Positions 60,569-64,000 of a DNA stretch of 64,000 nucleotides are shown here, piece after piece; the first letter of the stretch is position 1, and each line of letters opens with the position of its first letter. Position numbers and translations under genes: made by a program. The stretch comes from Paralichthys olivaceus (taxonomy: Eukaryota > Chordata > Actinopteri > Pleuronectiformes > Paralichthyidae). The stretch lies in contig NC_091103.1 of assembly GCF_024713975.1 (NCBI RefSeq), forward strand, positions 6,327,501 to 6,391,500, in the 5' to 3' direction. Under the pieces are notes generated by a model that ran no database searches, had not been told where the DNA came from, and worked only from the letters and a program-made list of their open reading frames with translations.

Positions 60569-62964
60569 CTACCTGGCCTCTTCCCTCCTGTCCTCTCTCT
60601 TGGTGCGGATAGGCTGAGAGCCATCCGCAGGCTGCTGGACCCAGTTGTTATCATGGAGCCCAACACGGCAGCCTGGTGTGTCCTTGTCTGTACGCCGGCA
60701 GCACATCCAGTAGGAACGTCCATAAGGCAGGTCGTGGTGGTAAGGTTTGGGGTGCCAACGGCACAAGGAAACATCTCCGCGCTCATATTGCCGCTTACAT
60801 TGTTTGCAGGGGTCGTCCCTGTATAGCGGGTCTTGATTCCAGCGTGAATCCACTGCTCGCACTCCATACGTCTCAATCAGCATTTTGAAGTAATGGCAGG
60901 TGCACTTGAGGGCTGCCAAGGAGCGTGTTGGCAGATAGCTGAAGATGTTGACCATGATATGGTCGGGCAGCAGTAGCATGTACTGGCGCGGTTCGAGGAG
61001 CCGCTGAATCTGAAAGCGGATCTCCAGGAAGTCATGGGACACATGGCGGTAGAGGCGACACAGCGAAGGGTCTGAACAGTCTTCCACAACGCTCGGAGAG
61101 TCTGGTCGAGTTGCCCGCTCCCCAGAACCCACTGCCACCCCTGCCCCGGGGCCGTTGTTGTTGGCACAGTCCAAAGAGCACATTCCTGACCCACTAACAG
61201 GGCTCATTCCTTTTACATCCTCCTCAGGGCCCCGGGGCGGCTGAAGGAAGAAGAGCTGTCCAGGAGGAGGATCATCTGAAGAAGGGTCAGTGGAGCTGCC
61301 TACACCCCCACCACTCCCTCCCCCACTAGTCACAGCGAAACACACAGTCTCCTCCTGCACATTCTCTGTACTGTCCTTGCCATAAAACACACATTGGTCC
61401 ACAGCACCTGTCACCACAACCTCCACATGGAAGCCCGTCACTCGCTCCCTCCCCACACCAGCAGTTTTCTTCTCGCTGGAGGAAAGCTCCTGTGTTGGGT
61501 CGGGGCTGCCACAGGCCAGCCTGTCTGGATGATGGTGATCTCCATCTGGTTTGGTGGTAGCAGTGGTGGCAGCAAGCAGGATACTACCAGGGTCTCTTGA
61601 TGAGGGGCTGACAAGTTGGTAGAGGTCACAGGTAATCTTCTCTTTGGCCCTGGCTGCTGCCTGGTTGCTCCCACCGCCACAGCTCATAAACATACAGCGG
61701 GACCTGCCAGCTGTCTCTAACTGAGACCGCGGGTCCAGATTTGACACTCTGAAAGCTATCCTAACTTCACCGTGACTGTGGCTGGGTGGTGGCGGAGGGG
61801 TTACAATGCCAGACTCGTCTCCTCTCCTACACTCCCTGTCCTGATTAGAGGAGTCTATTCCAGAACCAGTGCCTAGAGGAAGCCGATTCTCCAGGTTCTG
61901 GGACTCAAAGTGTGCGATGGCCTGAGCCACCCGGAAGGACTCCTGCTGCTCCTCCAGCTCCTGATCTGTCTGGAAGGGAGACGACGACTCTTGGGCCTCT
62001 TTGGAGGGCTGGCCATTTGAACTGTCTGACACAAATACCATAGGTGTGGGATCTGATACTGTGCTCCGGAGTAGAGTGTGCTGGTGGGAGGCCAGACCCT
62101 GATTGTGAGTGGTTGTAGGGGGTTGCTGATGTTGGTTCCCATGAACAGCTACAATCCCCTGGAGGGCCATAGCAGTCCTCTGTTCAACCAAGGCAACCAT
62201 CTCTGCCACAGACAAGAGGTCTGTTTCATTCACGCCTCCTAGAGGTGGCTCATCAGGGCTGGAAGGTGCAAGGGGAGAGTCATGTCTGAGATTTGGCTCT
62301 GAGGCTTGGGAGCGTGTTGGAGGGTCATAGGAGGAGCATCGTCTTCGTCTTTTGGCTTTACTGCAGTCAGTCGCCCAGTTACCCTTTACCTGAAAAACAA
62401 AATAATTTAAATTCAAATAAGAAAAATCTAATTGAACCAAAACATAATTTTACTGCTGTGCTATTTATTGTTTCAGTTTCTTACCTTCATGGCACTGGGT
62501 CTGGGCTGGCCTGCTCCACTGAACTGGTGTGCAACAAAGAAGGCTATCTTCTCCTTGGTGTTCCCCGGCTTAATGACATACCAGGTGTCTAACAGCACAC
62601 GGCCATCTTCCATCTGGGACCCGGAAGAGGGTGGCGAAGGAGAAGTTGAAGAGGGTGGAGGGGCCTGGCTCTGTGTCGCGGAGCTGGACTCGAGCTCAGG
62701 TTCAGGTGGGGTGTTCTCTGAGCCCACATCCTCCTCTTCGCCATTTTCTTCCTGCACCCCGACTATCAACACACCATCTTCACTTCCATTCCCTGTCTTT
62801 CTGGCACCTGTAGAGGGCTCAGCCTTACAGAGGGAGGGGGACCCTGCCCCACCTCCTCCTCCACTGCTGCCACCTGAGCCTGGGCTCCTAGCTTTGTTCT
62901 GGGAGTAGGTGCCAAAGGGGCGTGGGCACCAAAGGCGGATGTGGGAGAAGGTGTCTCGGTCCAT
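60569..62964 (-). CDS. fbxo46: F-box only protein 46
   Basis: Two coding exons on the minus strand: 62485-62964 and 60569-62389, giving 766 aa. The start MDRDTFSHIRLWCPRPFGTY matches the FBXO46 N-terminus; upstream in-frame codons look like leader. The F-box lies near the C-terminus (about residues 632-680: LLLPDHIMVNIFSYLPTRSL). A cysteine/histidine-rich tail follows, with DPLYRDDPCKQCKRQYERGD, CRWHPKPYHHDLPYG and YWMCCRR, all near identical to FBXO46 as I recall it. F-box proteins bind SKP1 and recruit substrates to SCF ubiquitin ligases. The middle is long, serine/glycine/proline-rich and probably disordered, so the protein is larger than the human one (about 600 aa). The 5' non-coding part continues to the right. 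Confidence 0.94.
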
Positions 62965-63111
62965 CAGGATGCGGACCACCGGGGCATATCTGCATCTATG
63001 CTGGCCAGCAAACACCCAGAGCCAGGGCTCTCATTGTTGGCTCCCTGTCCCAGTGCCAACCTGGTGGGCACTGTCTGCCAACAAGCCAACCTGCAACCGT
63101 GGGCATACAAT
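62965..63111 (-). other. fbxo46 5' leader of the first coding exon
   Basis: On the minus strand a pyrimidine-rich tract ending in catgcag gives an acceptor, so the exon begins at about 63111 and continues into the ATG at 62964. The transcript therefore probably has an upstream non-coding exon. Confidence 0.5.
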
Positions 63112-64000
63112 CTGCATGAATAGGAAAGGGTGGAGTACAGGCAGGGAGGGAGGAAGGAATGAGAGAAGAGAGAAAATATTACTCACACAAGTCAAGAGTT
63201 CAATCCCTGAAGAGAGTTCATTATCACTAGAACAAAAAATGTTCGTTGTTGCATGGATCAATTTAGACAATCATTGACTAATCATGGCTGGGTTGAATAG
63301 TTGCCTTGAGGTACAATTCAGAATGGATGTTAGCCCCGTACTCCTGCAGCAGAGCCACTAGACTGGACAGAACAAAACTATCATTATACTGCTCTCTGAA
63401 CTTTCACAACTGCCTGTCTCCTACTTAGGCCAAACTCAATTAGCACTTACATTTGCTTCTGTGTGCTATGATAATGTTCCCTGCTTCAGAGCCTCTAAAT
63501 CAAATTAAAGGGATTCCATTTCAGGTTTGGTGTCTGAGGCCGGCAGATGAAAGGGAAGACGGATGGAAAACAAAAGCTCAGAATGGGCCCTCCTCTTTCT
63601 CCCTCTGCTCCTCTCCTGCATCTCAGTGCTTCAAAGAGGACTTGCTTAATAAGAGGCAACACAGGGAGGAGCAAACAGGCATATGCTGGACCTATTTTTA
63701 GCAAGCTGCGTGAGGGGGTGGGGTAGTAGTAGTGAAACTGCTGTAGTGTCCTCCCTGTTCTCACCCCTTACTCCCTGCCAAAGAGTGTATTCTACAGGGT
63801 AGGGGCAAAAGCCTTTAGTCCACCCAGCGTGCTTTGCTTCTGCAGCTATGCCAGCTGCAGGGGCTGCCAGGAACGTGCTTAAGGAGACGAGTAGGTGGCA
63901 ACTGAACAACACACTGCTGATCTGGAGGCCCTGTCTGCATCTTAGAACAGCTTGAACCAACAGTTACACTTCATCTGTCAGTCCTGAGCTGCTCCCTTTC
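63112..64000. other. Probable fbxo46 intron; nothing recognised
   Basis: Open frames on both strands are short and without similarity. No repeat with clear ends was seen. Confidence 0.45.

Noticed and set aside
62965-63015. N-terminal extension of fbxo46 from an upstream in-frame ATG
   Set aside because: The FBXO46 family N-terminus begins at MDR..LWCPRPFGTY; the extra 17 residues look like leader.

Overview
The window looks like a teleost fish chromosome segment, most likely a percomorph. The evidence is the fish-type protein sequences, small introns with GT-AG boundaries, very many (CA)n/(GT)n microsatellites, and several repeat families I recognise as common in fish. No bacterial, organellar, retroviral or CRISPR features were seen. 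All gene models were built by eye from splice sites, reading phase and recalled protein families; no alignment was run.

Layout, left to right: (1) 1-5.8 kb is intergenic, with repeat fragments and the presumed 3' UTR of (2) a CRX/Otx5-class homeobox gene on the minus strand (5844-7977) with pyrimidine-rich upstream DNA. (3) About 12 kb (8.9-20.1 kb) holds no gene I can recognise and has a striking density of CA/GT tracts. (4) A proteasome alpha-1 (PSMA6-type) gene on the minus strand (20888-23964) lies head to head with (5) an inositol-tetrakisphosphate 1-kinase (ITPK1-type) gene on the plus strand (25159-28914). A degenerate TTAGGG-like array lies between them. (6) Chromogranin A (minus, 30903-36280) is tail to tail with ITPK1. 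(7) Mitochondrial seryl-tRNA synthetase sars2 (minus, 38225-43824) lies head to head with (8) a BTB-BACK-Kelch gene (plus, 45360-49030), with a compact shared promoter region. (9) SLC5A2/SGLT2 (plus, 52647-57718) is tail to tail with (10) FBXO46 (minus, 60569-62964), whose upstream part runs off the right edge.

These genes do not form a pathway: eye/pineal transcription factor, proteasome, inositol phosphate kinase, secretory granule protein, mitochondrial translation, ubiquitin ligase adaptors and a sugar transporter. The interest is in the arrangement. CRX, SARS2 and FBXO46 are human 19q13 genes, while PSMA6, ITPK1 and CHGA are human 14q genes, and OTX2 (the CRX paralogue) is also on 14q. 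The psma6 and itpk1 copies look more diverged than I would expect of ordinary fish orthologues. One explanation is that the window keeps an ancient paralogous copy of the 14q block, lost or unrecognised in mammals. That is the main hypothesis offered here. No wholly new molecular system could be supported from the sequence.
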